This document shows, piece by piece, positions 8,515 through 17,258 of a DNA stretch of 58,694 bases. Origin of the DNA: Saprospiraceae bacterium (GTDB lineage Bacteria; Bacteroidota; Bacteroidia; Chitinophagales; Saprospiraceae); contig JAIPBL010000034.1 in the NCBI GenBank assembly GCA_021739645.1, positions 1 to 58,694 of the forward strand. The letters run 5' to 3'. The position numbers and the translations under genes are program-made. How positions within the stretch are numbered: the stretch's first letter is position 1; every line of letters begins with the position of its first letter. The notes under the pieces were generated by a model that was given only the letters and a program-made list of their open reading frames with translations, was not told where the DNA came from and did not search any database.

Positions 8515-9787
8515 ACTTTCGTTGGCCACCGCCTTTATTATCGCCACTTTTTTGACCGCCACCCTGGTGTCCACCACCTTGAGCGGCTTGTGGTGTTTGC
8601 GAAGCACCACCTCCACTACTCGCAAGTGCAGTTTCGGTAGCGAGCGAAGACTGCGCAGCCGCTGCTTCGATGTACCTGCTCACGCTGAGGATGATGCCAA
8701 AAAACAGGCACGTAAAAAGCATCGAAGTTCCACCCCAAGAAACCATCGGGAGGGTAAGTCCACCGACTGGCACGAGGTGTACAGAGATGGCCATGTTTGC
8801 CAATGCTTGTATCACGATGTTGAGGCTTAGGCCAACGGCCACCAATGCCCCAAAGGATTTTTCGCTGATGGTGACTAGCCTTGTGACCCGAAAGAACAGC
8901 ATGACGTACAGCCCGAGCAGGATAAAACTTCCAACCAGTCCGTACTCTTCACAAAAAACAGCGAAGATGAAGTCGGCATAAGGCGTGGGGAGGTAGTTCC
9001 GTTGGATGCTGTTGCCCGGGCCCATCCCAAAAAATTCGCCGTTGGCGATTGCGATTTTGGCTTGTTGGTTTTGAAAAACGCCGTCGCTGTTCCCCATAAA
9101 TTCTTGTACCCTCGTTATCCAAGTGTCCACCCGAACCATGTGCGGGGCAAACTGGTGGATAACCAGCAATAAAGCGAAAGCAACGATGGCCAACAGCACC
9201 AGCAACACCATGAACTTGAAGTCCACCCGACCGATGAACATCATTGCGAAGCAAGTGGCAAACAACACGATGGCTGTGCTCAAGTCGGCTGGCGCAATCA
9301 ACCCGCAGATGATGATAATAGGCAGGATGATGGGCATGAACGCCTTGTTAAAGTCCTTGATATAGTCTTTGTGGCGGGTGATTTCCCGTGCTACGAGCAG
9401 TATGAGTGCCAGCTTCCCAAAGTCAGAAGTCTGAAATGTCAGGCTGGTGAATGGGATTTCAATCCAGCGCCGGGCATGGTTGATTTCTTTGCCAAAACCA
9501 AGGGTAAAAATCAACAACCCTAAGGAAATTAACCAAAGCCAAGGCGCCATTTTCATGAAGCGCATGTACGGTGTCAAATAGGCCAAGTATGCCAGGAACA
9601 AGCCAAAACCGAGAATGACGACGTGCTTCATCAAGTAGCCCGTGGTGTTGCCACCACTGAGCTTGTAGGCGATGGTGCCCGTGCTGCTGTACACGGTCAA
9701 GATGCTGAAAATGCTCAACACCGCCAGTATCATCCAGATGACACGGTCGCCTCTTAATTCTGCATAAAGTCTGGCTCCGAAGTTCAT
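8513..9787 (-). CDS. ftsW: SEDS peptidoglycan polymerase FtsW
   Basis: FtsW is the septal lipid II polymerase working with the class B PBP FtsI. About ten hydrophobic helices are visible. Family motifs include the HARRWIEIPF segment, the GMGPGNSIQRNYLPTPYADFIF loop and SWGGTSMLF near the last helices. The C-terminal tail from about residue 380 is a low-complexity glycine/glutamine/serine-rich cytoplasmic extension. Its stop codon falls inside the palindromic repeat at 8414-8514, so the tail may have been altered by that insertion. It is 424 residues long and starts one base after the murD stop. Confidence 0.96.
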   Translation of the reverse strand: MNFGARLYAELRGDRVIWMILAVLSIFSILTVYSSTGTIAYKLSGGNTTGYLMKHVVILGFGLFLAYLAYLTPYMRFMKMAPWLWLISLGLLIFTLGFGKEINHARRWIEIPFTSLTFQTSDFGKLALILLVAREITRHKDYIKDFNKAFMPIILPIIIICGLIAPADLSTAIVLFATCFAMMFIGRVDFKFMVLLVLLAIVAFALLLVIHQFAPHMVRVDTWITRVQEFMGNSDGVFQNQQAKIAIANGEFFGMGPGNSIQRNYLPTPYADFIFAVFCEEYGLVGSFILLGLYVMLFFRVTRLVTISEKSFGALVAVGLSLNIVIQALANMAISVHLVPVGGLTLPMVSWGGTSMLFTCLFFGIILSVSRYIEAAAAQSSLATETALASSGGGASQTPQAAQGGGHQGGGQKSGDNKGGGQRK

Positions 9788-9788
9788 T

Positions 9789-11093
9789 TCACTTTTTCAT
9801 TTGTAAAACAGCGGCTTTGAATTGATTGCCCCTGTCTTCGTAATTTTTAAACAAATCAAAGCTCGCACACGCTGGACTGAGCAGCACCACATCGCCGCTT
9901 TCGGCATAAATGGTGGCTCGCTCGACCGCTTCTTTTGCGCTGCGGGCTTCTTCTATATTTTTCAAAATGGGCGAAAAAACGTCCACCAGTTTTGAGTTGT
10001 TCACCCCGAGGCAGATGAGTGCTTTCACCTTCTGCCGGATGAGGTCTTCGATGGGGCTGTAATCGTTCCCCTTGTCGGTGCCGCCCGCTATCCAGATGAC
10101 TGGTTTTTCCATCGCTTGCAAGGCGTAAAAAACCGAGTCCACGTTGGTCGCCTTGCTGTCGTTGATGAACTCAATGCCTTTGATTTCAGCGACAAACTCC
10201 AAGCGGTGCGGGTCGTTCACGAAGGTGTCCAAACCTGTTTGTATCGCCTCGTCGCTTGCTCCAATCGACTTTGCGGCGTGGATGGCACAGCTTGCGTTGA
10301 AAAAATTGTGCGGGCCTTTCAAAATACAGCCCGTCATATCGTACTCCGAACCTGCGACCACCAACTTTTTGGTGCTGTCGAAATGGTTGGGAACTTCAAT
10401 CATCCTTGGAGCCAACCGATTGGATTTCAGGTATTCCTGAATCTCCGGGTCACCTGAGTTGGTGATGAGCAAGTCATCCGCCTGTTGGTTCATGGCAATG
10501 CGGAACTTCGAGCGCACATAGTTCTCCATTTTGTACTCGTACCTGTCCAGGTGGTCAGGCGTGATGTTGAGCAAAATGGCGACATGCGGCCGGAAGGTCA
10601 CAATACCATCCAACTGGAAGCTACTCAGCTCCAGCACATAGTACTCGTACTTATTCTCGATGATGTTCCGGGCGAAACTGGTCCCGATGTTGCCTCCGAT
10701 AGCTACGTTGTAGCCTGCCGTTTTGAGCAGGTGGTGGGTTAGCCTCGTGGTGGTAGTTTTCCCGTTACTCCCCGTTATGCCAATGATGGTCGCCGACGTG
10801 TGCCGGCTCGCAAATTCAATTTCAGAAACCACTGGCTTGCCCAGGCGACGGAGTTCTGCGAGTGGGGGGAGTCCGTCAGGAATGCCCGGGCTTTTGATGA
10901 TTTCATCAGCCTCAAATATGCTTGTCCATGTGTGTTTGCCTTCCTCGTTTGGAATGCCTTTATCTCGAAGTTCTGCCTTGTAATTTTCCTTCAAACTGCC
11001 GCCGTCGGAGAGGAAGACCTCATGGCCGAGGTGCTTCGCAAGAAGCGCCGCACCAGTGCCGCTTTCTCCGCCTCCGAGGATGGCTATTTTCAT
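9789..11093 (-). CDS. murD: UDP-N-acetylmuramoyl-L-alanine--D-glutamate ligase
   Basis: MurD adds D-glutamate to UDP-MurNAc-L-Ala. The N-terminal AILGGGESGTGAALLAKHLG loop, the ATP-binding GITGSNGKTTTTRL motif, and NITPDHLDRY, FINDSKATNVDS and LLSPACASFDLFKNYEDRG are all present and match the MurD family (434 residues). It follows the accessory dinD-zeta pair after a short gap and nearly abuts ftsW. Confidence 0.97.
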   Translation of the reverse strand: MKIAILGGGESGTGAALLAKHLGHEVFLSDGGSLKENYKAELRDKGIPNEEGKHTWTSIFEADEIIKSPGIPDGLPPLAELRRLGKPVVSEIEFASRHTSATIIGITGSNGKTTTTRLTHHLLKTAGYNVAIGGNIGTSFARNIIENKYEYYVLELSSFQLDGIVTFRPHVAILLNITPDHLDRYEYKMENYVRSKFRIAMNQQADDLLITNSGDPEIQEYLKSNRLAPRMIEVPNHFDSTKKLVVAGSEYDMTGCILKGPHNFFNASCAIHAAKSIGASDEAIQTGLDTFVNDPHRLEFVAEIKGIEFINDSKATNVDSVFYALQAMEKPVIWIAGGTDKGNDYSPIEDLIRQKVKALICLGVNNSKLVDVFSPILKNIEEARSAKEAVERATIYAESGDVVLLSPACASFDLFKNYEDRGNQFKAAVLQMKK

Positions 11094-11135
11094 TCGTTTG
11101 TTCGTGTTTGTTTTGGTTAAAAAACTGCTCGAAAG

Positions 11136-11911
11136 CTATTTTTTATCTTTCAAAATATCTGGTCTTTCGGTGGTCAAATCTCCGTTCTCCATGACGTAAT
11201 AAATGACGCCGTTTTTGGAGAAAAATTCGGGGATACCGAAGCGCTTGTTTTCTTCTTTGGCTTGCATAACTGCCTGATTTCCAATGCGTACAACATCTCT
11301 CATCAGTTTATACAAGCCCTCGTTTTCTATTTTATTTACTATGTCATTTTTATTCAAATTTGAATTGAACAAGGCAAATAAAACTTCATTTTCAACACTC
11401 ACTTTTTCTCCTTCACCTACTGCTACCTGTTGAAAACCAAAATCACCGTTATATGTCAAAACCCATTCATTTGCTAAGGCAGCGATATTGTACCAAAAGT
11501 TCTCAAAACTCCAATAAATCGGCGTTCAATATCTTCTTCTGGAATATCGTGCCCCCCCTTTTCAAGCCTTGTTCGAACTCTATCAAGACAAATTTTTACA
11601 TCATTTACAAAGAAGTAAAGCACAATGATTTTGTAGCCCAACCCCTTCGCCCGTTTCGCAACTTTATTGATGTACGAACCCGACAAAGTCGTTTCCACTA
11701 CGATACTTTGCTGATTGTCAAGCGCTTGGTTCAGTCTTTCAAAAAACACTCGCCCGGCTGCGACCATCGGGCTTGGGTCTCCTGCGTCTGCCAACGTTTT
11801 GGCAATGTCATCAGCGTTCAAGAAATCAAATCCCATTTCGGCAACATAGGGTCTGGCGAAGGTTGTTTTTCCTACTCCATTTGCTCCAGCTATGATGATG
11901 AGGTCGGGCAT
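11136..11911 (-). pseudogene. Zeta-toxin-like kinase, split by a single-base frameshift
   Basis: The first frame (11474-11911) begins MPDLIIIAGANGVGKTTFAR, a Walker A P-loop. It carries VVETTLSGS and the DRVRTRLEKGGHDIPEEDI segment typical of zeta-toxin / UDP-N-acetylglucosamine-kinase-like proteins. It then ends abruptly after RRFIGVLRTFG. Shifting frame at 11513-11520 restores SFENFWYNIAALANEWVL and joins directly to the downstream frame (to 11136), which ends with the family-like GIPEFFSKNGVIYYVMENG. One missing T in the GATTTATTGG run explains everything: the whole span is 776 bp, one short of a 258-codon gene plus stop. It could be a true mutation, an assembly error or, less likely, programmed frameshifting. 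It lies 2 bp after dinD. Confidence 0.8.
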
Positions 11912-11913
11912 GG

Positions 11914-12756
11914 TTATTTTTCAATTTTATCTGCCGCTTTTGGCAAACTTTTTTCCTCACTTACCAGCCTCCGTTTCACTTTGCTGACATCTTCCGCAGG
12001 GGGCAATGCTTCCGGTTTGATCCCACGCTGCACCAGCATTTTCCTCACAGCCGTATTGTTTTCCACATGTTCTTTGGTGATTTGATTTTGTCCTTTCAAA
12101 TCCTTTTCCAACACGTTGTGACTTGTTAGTTCGGTAGCAAAATCCTTTGCCTTTATTGTCAAAGAAGGCAGAAAATCAGCCAATGGCTTGCTATCTGGAA
12201 CGCCCAATTTTAGCTTCATTTCCGAAGTGGAAAAACCGCCAAACAAGGCCATGTCACCTTTGGAACGAATCAGGGCAAACCCTTTCTCATCAACCGCCCG
12301 CTCGTAGATAACCTGTGAAAGCTTTTTCTCTGATTGGGACAGTTTTTCCCTTGCTGTCACCCGCTCTACATCAAGCAATCGTTTTTCAATCAATTCTTGC
12401 TTCCTCGTTTGGACAGCAAAATAAGTTTGTGCAAATGCGACTTCTTGCTTTGTCGGGTCACTGTTTTGGGCGACGAGGTAACAGGCGTAGCGAGTTAGGG
12501 CCATGTCCTCTACTTTTCGTTTAGCGCCTTTTGCCAAGTCAACCGTTTTGGCGACATCTACGAAGTGGCTTGTCGTTTTTTCTCCTGCCTTCTCGCAAGC
12601 AGTTTTAGCTTTTTCGAGGGCATTCTTGAAGTTTTCCCATTTGGAATACCCTAGAATTTCCATCAGTTCGCGAGCACTCCAGCACTCAACATCTTCATAG
12701 AGATAACAAGCCTTTTCAAACCTGTCAAACAGTTCAGCAATAAGTTCCTTTTTCAT
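11914..12756 (-). CDS. dinD: DinD-like DNA-damage-inducible protein
   Basis: The protein resembles E. coli DinD (about 275 residues), an SOS-regulated protein reported to act on RecA filaments. The N-terminal Bro-N-like part contains ARELMEILGYSKWENFKNAL, AGEKTTSHFVDVAK and DMALTRYACYLVAQNSDPTK. The middle has FAQTYFAVQTRKQELIEKR, and the C-terminal part has MALFGGFSTSEMKLKLGVP and KDFATELTSHNVLEKDL. Length is 280 residues. It is followed 2 bp later by the zeta-toxin-like gene and preceded by a perfect palindrome at 12807-12834. No LexA box was recognised. Confidence 0.88.
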   Translation of the reverse strand: MKKELIAELFDRFEKACYLYEDVECWSARELMEILGYSKWENFKNALEKAKTACEKAGEKTTSHFVDVAKTVDLAKGAKRKVEDMALTRYACYLVAQNSDPTKQEVAFAQTYFAVQTRKQELIEKRLLDVERVTAREKLSQSEKKLSQVIYERAVDEKGFALIRSKGDMALFGGFSTSEMKLKLGVPDSKPLADFLPSLTIKAKDFATELTSHNVLEKDLKGQNQITKEHVENNTAVRKMLVQRGIKPEALPPAEDVSKVKRRLVSEEKSLPKAADKIEK

Positions 12757-12806
12757 AATTCATTGATTTTGTTTAATTTAAAATCATGAATGTTCTGGTG
12801 AAAACT

Positions 12807-12834
12807 ATCATTTTCCTGATGTCAGGAAAATGAT
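12807..12834. promoter_or_regulatory. Perfect 13-bp-arm palindrome upstream of dinD
   Basis: ATCATTTTCCTGA, two bases, then TCAGGAAAATGAT. It lies 51 bp upstream of the dinD start in the mraY-dinD spacer. It could be an operator for the dinD-zeta pair or an RNA hairpin. There is no T-run on the mraY transcript side long enough to call a terminator. Confidence 0.5.
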
Positions 12835-12868
12835 ACTGTAACTATTTGAACGGGTTATTCTGATAAAA

Positions 12869-14125
12869 CTATCTCACCTTCAATGTCAATATCGTCACCA
12901 CCGCCAGCAAAATGCTCACTATCCAAAACCGGATGACAATCTTCGCCTCCGGCATTCCCTTTTTCTGGAAGTGATGGTGCAGCGGCGACATCAGGAAAAC
13001 TCGCCGGCCTTCTCCGTACTTCCGTTTGGTGTACTTGAAATAAGCCACCTGAATCATGACCGAGAGGTTTTCCGCCAAGAAGACCCCGCACATGATAGGA
13101 ATGAGCAGCTCTTTGCGGAGCAACAAAGCCATCGTGGCGATGATACCTCCCAATGTCAAACTGCCCGTGTCGCCCATGAAAACCTGCGCCGGGTACGAAT
13201 TGTACCACAAGAACCCAGTGCAAGCGCCCAACATGCAAGCAGCGAAAATCACCAACTCGCCCGTGCCGGGCAGGTAGAACACGTTGAGGTAGCCTGCCAG
13301 TATCACGTTACCGCTTACGAAAGCGAAAACCCCAAGCGACGTGGCCACAATGCTGCTCACTCCCGTTGCCAGGCCATCCAACCCATCAGTCAAATTGGCT
13401 GCATTCGACACGGCAGTGATTATCAAAATCACCAACGGCACGAAAACAATCCAGATATATTTCATCGCCTGCTCTCTTTCGAGCGGCAACCATTTAGCGT
13501 AATCCAATTGGTTTTCCTTAAAAAAAGGCACGTTTGTAATGAACGCTTTGTAATGCGCCACCTCAATGGTGTCGCCCCTTGCATCCCGAACATCATAAGG
13601 TGTGCTCACTTGCTCGTAGCCAAGGTTTTCAGCCACTTCCGTATCTAGCCGCACACTGATTTCGTCGCTGTGAATCATCATTACCGCCACGATTAGCCCG
13701 CAAACCACCTGCCCTATCAGCTTCGACTTGGCGCTCAGGCCTTCCTTGTTCTTCTTGAAGACTTTGATGTAGTCATCCAAAAAGCCGATGATGGCCATCC
13801 AAGTCGTCACCAACAGCATGATGAGCACGTAAATATTTTTCAAATCCGCCACGAGCAACACCGGTACGACAATGCCCATGATGATGATGACGCCGCCCAT
13901 TGTCGGCGTCCCTTTTTTTGACATTTGGCCTTCCAAACCGAGGTCACGAATGCTCTCCCCGATTTGCAGGCTGCGCAAAAACTTGATGATGCGCCCCCCG
14001 AACAACATGCTGATTACCAGCGAAATAACCAGGCCAATGCCCGCCCGAAATGTGGTAAATTGCCACAAACCTGCGCCGGGCAGGTCGTATGTTTTTTCAA
14101 GCCATTGGAAGAGTTGATAAAGCAT
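12869..14125 (-). CDS. mraY: Phospho-N-acetylmuramoyl-pentapeptide transferase
   Basis: MraY is the polytopic membrane enzyme making lipid I from UDP-MurNAc-pentapeptide and undecaprenyl phosphate. Visible motifs are the KKGTPTMGGVIIIMGI loop, LDDYIKVFKKNKEGLSAK, NLTDGLDGLATG, FMGDTGSLTLGG and the MSPLHHHFQKKG histidine cluster. At 418 residues it exceeds the roughly 360 of E. coli. The difference is an extra-membrane insertion around residues 155-225 containing TPYDVRDARGDTIEVAHYK, as found in Bacteroidota homologues. Confidence 0.97.
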   Translation of the reverse strand: MLYQLFQWLEKTYDLPGAGLWQFTTFRAGIGLVISLVISMLFGGRIIKFLRSLQIGESIRDLGLEGQMSKKGTPTMGGVIIIMGIVVPVLLVADLKNIYVLIMLLVTTWMAIIGFLDDYIKVFKKNKEGLSAKSKLIGQVVCGLIVAVMMIHSDEISVRLDTEVAENLGYEQVSTPYDVRDARGDTIEVAHYKAFITNVPFFKENQLDYAKWLPLEREQAMKYIWIVFVPLVILIITAVSNAANLTDGLDGLATGVSSIVATSLGVFAFVSGNVILAGYLNVFYLPGTGELVIFAACMLGACTGFLWYNSYPAQVFMGDTGSLTLGGIIATMALLLRKELLIPIMCGVFLAENLSVMIQVAYFKYTKRKYGEGRRVFLMSPLHHHFQKKGMPEAKIVIRFWIVSILLAVVTILTLKVR

Positions 14126-14126
14126 A

Positions 14127-14295
14127 TCTCAATTTCGGATTTCGGATTTCGGATTTCGGAAAATCCTGCGTCGTTCATCCTTTCGTGGTTGTTCGTTAGT
14201 GTTTTTCGTGGCTTGATAGGACGCTGATTGAACTGATTTGACTGATTTACACAGATAAAAAAATCAGTTTAATCTGTCAAATCTGTGTCCTATCC
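14127..14295. repeat. Repeat-filled mraY-murE spacer
   Basis: A tandem heptamer (TTTCGGA, about four units) lies at 14132-14161. An imperfect inverted repeat with ends of the type ATAGGACnCnGATT occupies about 14216-14295. The murE stop codon TAG is the first three bases of that repeat's TAGGACAC arm. A similar string, ATAGGACGCAGATT, occurs before the dehydrogenase gene at about 29675. Confidence 0.6.
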
Positions 14296-15753
14296 TGCCA
14301 AGCCGAGCGCTTCGCTCAACTCTTTTTTATCATCAAAATCGTGTTTCACGCCTTTGATGTCTTGGTATTTTTCATGCCCTTTGCCCGCCACCAGAATCAC
14401 ATCGCCATTTTGCGCCAGCGAACAAGCCGTGCGAATGGCCTGCCTCCGGTCGGTAATGGTCAGTGCTTTTCGCTTCGCAACGATTGGGACGCCCTTTTCC
14501 ATCTCCGCAAGAATCGCCTCCGGTTCTTCAGACCTTGGATTGTCGCTGGTCAGGATGACCTGGTCGCTGTAATCGCAGGCGACTTTGGCCATCAGTGGGC
14601 GCTTGGTGCGGTCCCGGTCGCCTCCGCAGCCGCAGACGGTGATGATTTTGCCACCGCCTTTGCGGAGCTGGTCAATCGTCGAAAGCACCTTCTCCAGTGC
14701 ATCGGGCGTGTGGGCATAGTCCACGATACCGATGACGTTGCGCTCCATGCTCACCACCTGGTCGAAGCGACCATCGGCGGCCCGCAAGGCGCTCAGGGCT
14801 TGCAGCACCTCCTCCTTTTGTTGCCCCAGCAACACTGCCACGGCGTAAACGCCGAGCAGGTTGTAGGCATTGAACTCGCCAATGAGGCGGGCATGAAAAT
14901 CGTGCCCGTCGAGGTCGAGGTAAAGGCCGCTCAGACTGTTTTCGAGTATTCTTGCTTTAAAATCCGCCGCCTTGCGCAGCGCAAACGTGTGGTGCTTTGC
15001 TTTCGAGTTTTGTAGCATTACCTCGCCCCGCTTGTCGTCCACATTGACGAGTGCGAAGGCGCTTTTGGGCAAATTGTCAAAGAACAGCTTCTTGGCTTCG
15101 ATGTACGCCTTGAAGGTTTTGTGATAATCCAAGTGGTCGTGCGTAATGTTTGTAAACAAGCCTCCCGAGAAAAAAAGACCGGCGATCCGCCTTTGGACGA
15201 CAGCATGTGAGCTGACTTCCATAAAGGCGTAATCGCAGCCTGCCTCCACCATTTGTTGTATCAGTAAATTGATGGCTCCAGCATCGGGTGTTGTGTGGGT
15301 GGATTGCACACTGCGTTTGTTCACTTTATTTTCAATCGTCGAAATCAGGCCAACTTTATAGCCCAATTCTGTAAAAAGGTCGTAGAGCAGCGTCGCTGTG
15401 GTCGTCTTTCCGTTCGTTCCGGTGACGCCGACGAGCTTGAGTTTTTCGGAGGGGCGGTCGTAAAATTCCGAGGCGATTCTTCCGAAAGCCTCGGCGCTGT
15501 CCGCCACCTGCACGTAGGTTATGTTATCGTGCCTTTCCGTTGGCAATTCTTCGCAAAGCACCGCCGTCGCCCCATTCTCGATGGCCTTGCCGATGAAGGC
15601 GTGGCCGTCGGTCGCCGTGCCCCGGAGGGCGGCGAAGAGGGTGCCGGGTGCTGCTTTTCGGCTGTCTAATGTCAAGGCGGTTATCTCCTGGTCCGTTGAG
15701 CCGAGGAGGGTATTGACAATGATGCTTTCAAGTAAGGAGCTGAGTAGTTTCAC
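14290..15753 (-). CDS. murE: UDP-MurNAc-L-Ala-D-Glu:meso-diaminopimelate ligase
   Basis: MurE adds the third residue of the stem peptide. The ATP loop GVTGTNGKTTTATLLYDL and the THDHLDYHKTFKAY and IVDYAHTPDALEKVL segments are present. The substrate-selecting motif reads DNPRSEEP; DNPR is the form characteristic of enzymes using meso-DAP, so a DAP-type wall is expected. Length is 487 residues. The gene is separated from ftsI by 2.8 kb of accessory DNA. Confidence 0.97.
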   Translation of the reverse strand: MKLLSSLLESIIVNTLLGSTDQEITALTLDSRKAAPGTLFAALRGTATDGHAFIGKAIENGATAVLCEELPTERHDNITYVQVADSAEAFGRIASEFYDRPSEKLKLVGVTGTNGKTTTATLLYDLFTELGYKVGLISTIENKVNKRSVQSTHTTPDAGAINLLIQQMVEAGCDYAFMEVSSHAVVQRRIAGLFFSGGLFTNITHDHLDYHKTFKAYIEAKKLFFDNLPKSAFALVNVDDKRGEVMLQNSKAKHHTFALRKAADFKARILENSLSGLYLDLDGHDFHARLIGEFNAYNLLGVYAVAVLLGQQKEEVLQALSALRAADGRFDQVVSMERNVIGIVDYAHTPDALEKVLSTIDQLRKGGGKIITVCGCGGDRDRTKRPLMAKVACDYSDQVILTSDNPRSEEPEAILAEMEKGVPIVAKRKALTITDRRQAIRTACSLAQNGDVILVAGKGHEKYQDIKGVKHDFDDKKELSEALGLAG

Positions 15754-15770
15754 AGTTTAATTACTTATCG

Positions 15771-16502
15771 TTAAAAGTCATCGTCAAAATCCCCACGTTG
15801 CCATCTTTCATTAATTATTTCAACTAGCTGTTCTAAACTAATATCCTCGGGCTTTCTATTGACCATGTCAAATAAAATTATGCTTGATATTCTAGCCTCT
15901 TTAAAGATTTCATAAAACATGTCACTAAAAATCCCTAAATCTAAAAATCTTTGAAATCCATCGTCGTCTCTTTTGCAACTGTATGAAATTATAATTTTTT
16001 CACCTGAACTGCCAGAGCAATATATTTCCACATAATCCAAACCAAATCCAAGCGCTAAATTCCTTACCTCTCTTAGGAGATATTCCTTCATCATATTGAG
16101 AGGCAAAACGCCAGTTTCTTCAACAGTTTCTTTTTCTTGACTTGTTAATTCGGGTATAACAAAAATTGTTGGCTTCTTAGATGAATCATCAACACTATAT
16201 GTGTTAAAGTCGTTATCTACTATGCTCTTTATGTTATCTTCATTACCCAAATTCAAGTAATATTCAAAAGGCTTTAACCCTTCCTTCTCGGGATAAAAAT
16301 TTCTCCCACTAGCACCTCTTTTAATCTGGTCGGCTAAAGCAACAGACACAAAATATGCTACCAACCCTGCAATATAAACTGGCGCAACAATCAATGCATA
16401 AACTGCTATTAGAAGAGAAAAATGCAATGCTTTTCCAATATCAATAAGCAAATCCAATATGGCAGCAGCAATTTGAGCTAAAGATTTAAAAATTGAAACC
16501 AT
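15771..16502 (-). CDS. Hypothetical membrane-anchored protein
   Basis: I do not recognise this family. The N-terminal 75 residues are strongly hydrophobic (one amphipathic segment about 4-25 and one or two transmembrane helices about 28-58, then KRGASGRNFY). A soluble, acidic region of about 165 residues follows and ends in WQRGDFDDDF. The DNA is visibly more AT-rich than the adjoining mur genes, which suggests acquisition. It lies between ftsI and murE, 17 bp upstream of murE, and may be co-transcribed with it. Confidence 0.65.
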   Translation of the reverse strand: MVSIFKSLAQIAAAILDLLIDIGKALHFSLLIAVYALIVAPVYIAGLVAYFVSVALADQIKRGASGRNFYPEKEGLKPFEYYLNLGNEDNIKSIVDNDFNTYSVDDSSKKPTIFVIPELTSQEKETVEETGVLPLNMMKEYLLREVRNLALGFGLDYVEIYCSGSSGEKIIISYSCKRDDDGFQRFLDLGIFSDMFYEIFKEARISSIILFDMVNRKPEDISLEQLVEIINERWQRGDFDDDF

Positions 16503-16562
16503 GACTCATCTTTTATATCTTTTCAAAATTTGTACAATTCCGGCGCACCAGTTACTGCATGC

Positions 16563-16631
16563 CTGTTTTAGCAGCCCTAAAGTCTCGTAGTTCTTGCAAG
16601 TTTGCAACTTGCAAGGCTCCGGCAGCAGCCA
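16563..16631 (+). repeat. 69-bp direct repeat, copy 1
   Basis: It matches copy 2 (17056-17124) at 67 of 69 positions by eye. Each copy contains a 23-bp hairpin, CTTGCAAGTT-TGC-AACTTGCAAG. The two copies lie 493 bp apart and flank a small membrane-protein gene. Confidence 0.85.
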
Positions 16632-16676
16632 GTTTCGGCACTTCCACACCACATCCTCCACTCTATTCACGAAGTT

Positions 16677-16973
16677 TTACAATTGCCTTTCACGAATAGC
16701 GTTTCCAAACCCGCCAAAGTATCGATTCATGCAAATAAAAAATTGGACACTTGTAATTCCAAGTAAGATAGTTATGACAGGGTTTCCAAGAAAGCTAAAA
16801 ACTTTCATGTTTTGTGTGAATAGTAGATAACCGTAGCCACTTAAAAAAGCAAAAACAGCTAAGCTTGAGAAAATTAGTTTCATAGAATTTTCCTTTTTTA
16901 CAAATGCAATCGTGTTAAAAATCAACAGCGAAAAAATTGTAGAATAAAGAATCAATTGATACATAATTTTCAT
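16677..16973 (-). CDS. Small hypothetical membrane protein
   Basis: This is a 98-residue protein with about three hydrophobic helices (residues 6-24, 32-52 and 60-83) and a basic C-terminus (IRERQL). It has no recognised family. Coding likelihood is supported by regular hydrophobic segmentation and an AT-rich composition matching the neighbouring hypothetical gene. It sits exactly between the two 69-bp direct repeats, so it may be a mobile or excisable unit. Confidence 0.5.
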   Translation of the reverse strand: MKIMYQLILYSTIFSLLIFNTIAFVKKENSMKLIFSSLAVFAFLSGYGYLLFTQNMKVFSFLGNPVITILLGITSVQFFICMNRYFGGFGNAIRERQL

Positions 16974-17055
16974 TTTATAATTCTAATAAATTCTGTCGCC
17001 TTTATTAGAATGATTTGTTCACATTTTGATATTGACATTTCCAGTTGTCGAAGGT

Positions 17056-17124
17056 CTGTTTTAGCAGCCTTAAAGTCTCGTAGTTCTTGCAAGTTTGCAA
17101 CTTGCAAGGCTCCGACAGCAGCCA
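17056..17124 (+). repeat. 69-bp direct repeat, copy 2
   Basis: This is the second copy of the repeat at 16563-16631, with two substitutions. Its right end abuts a short gene remnant (17133-17258). Confidence 0.85.
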
Positions 17125-17132
17125 AAAGTTAC

Positions 17133-17258
17133 CTACTTTTCCAACTTCTTCACCCCCTCCATCGCCTTCGCCGCTTTCAAGACTTCTAGTTCCCTTTCCG
17201 TTCTTTTGGCCAGCACCGAGAAGCGTTCTTCTTGGTTGAAGCCTTGGGAAATCGGGTC
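17133..17258 (-). pseudogene. Possible C-terminal gene remnant
   Basis: On the minus strand a 41-codon frame ends at a TAG at 17133-17135. It reads DPISQGFNQEERFSVLAKRT and then ERELEVLKAAKAMEGVKKLE, a plausible amphipathic helical protein tail. Upstream it is cut exactly where the first REP copy begins (17259). The parent family was not identified. Confidence 0.35.
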
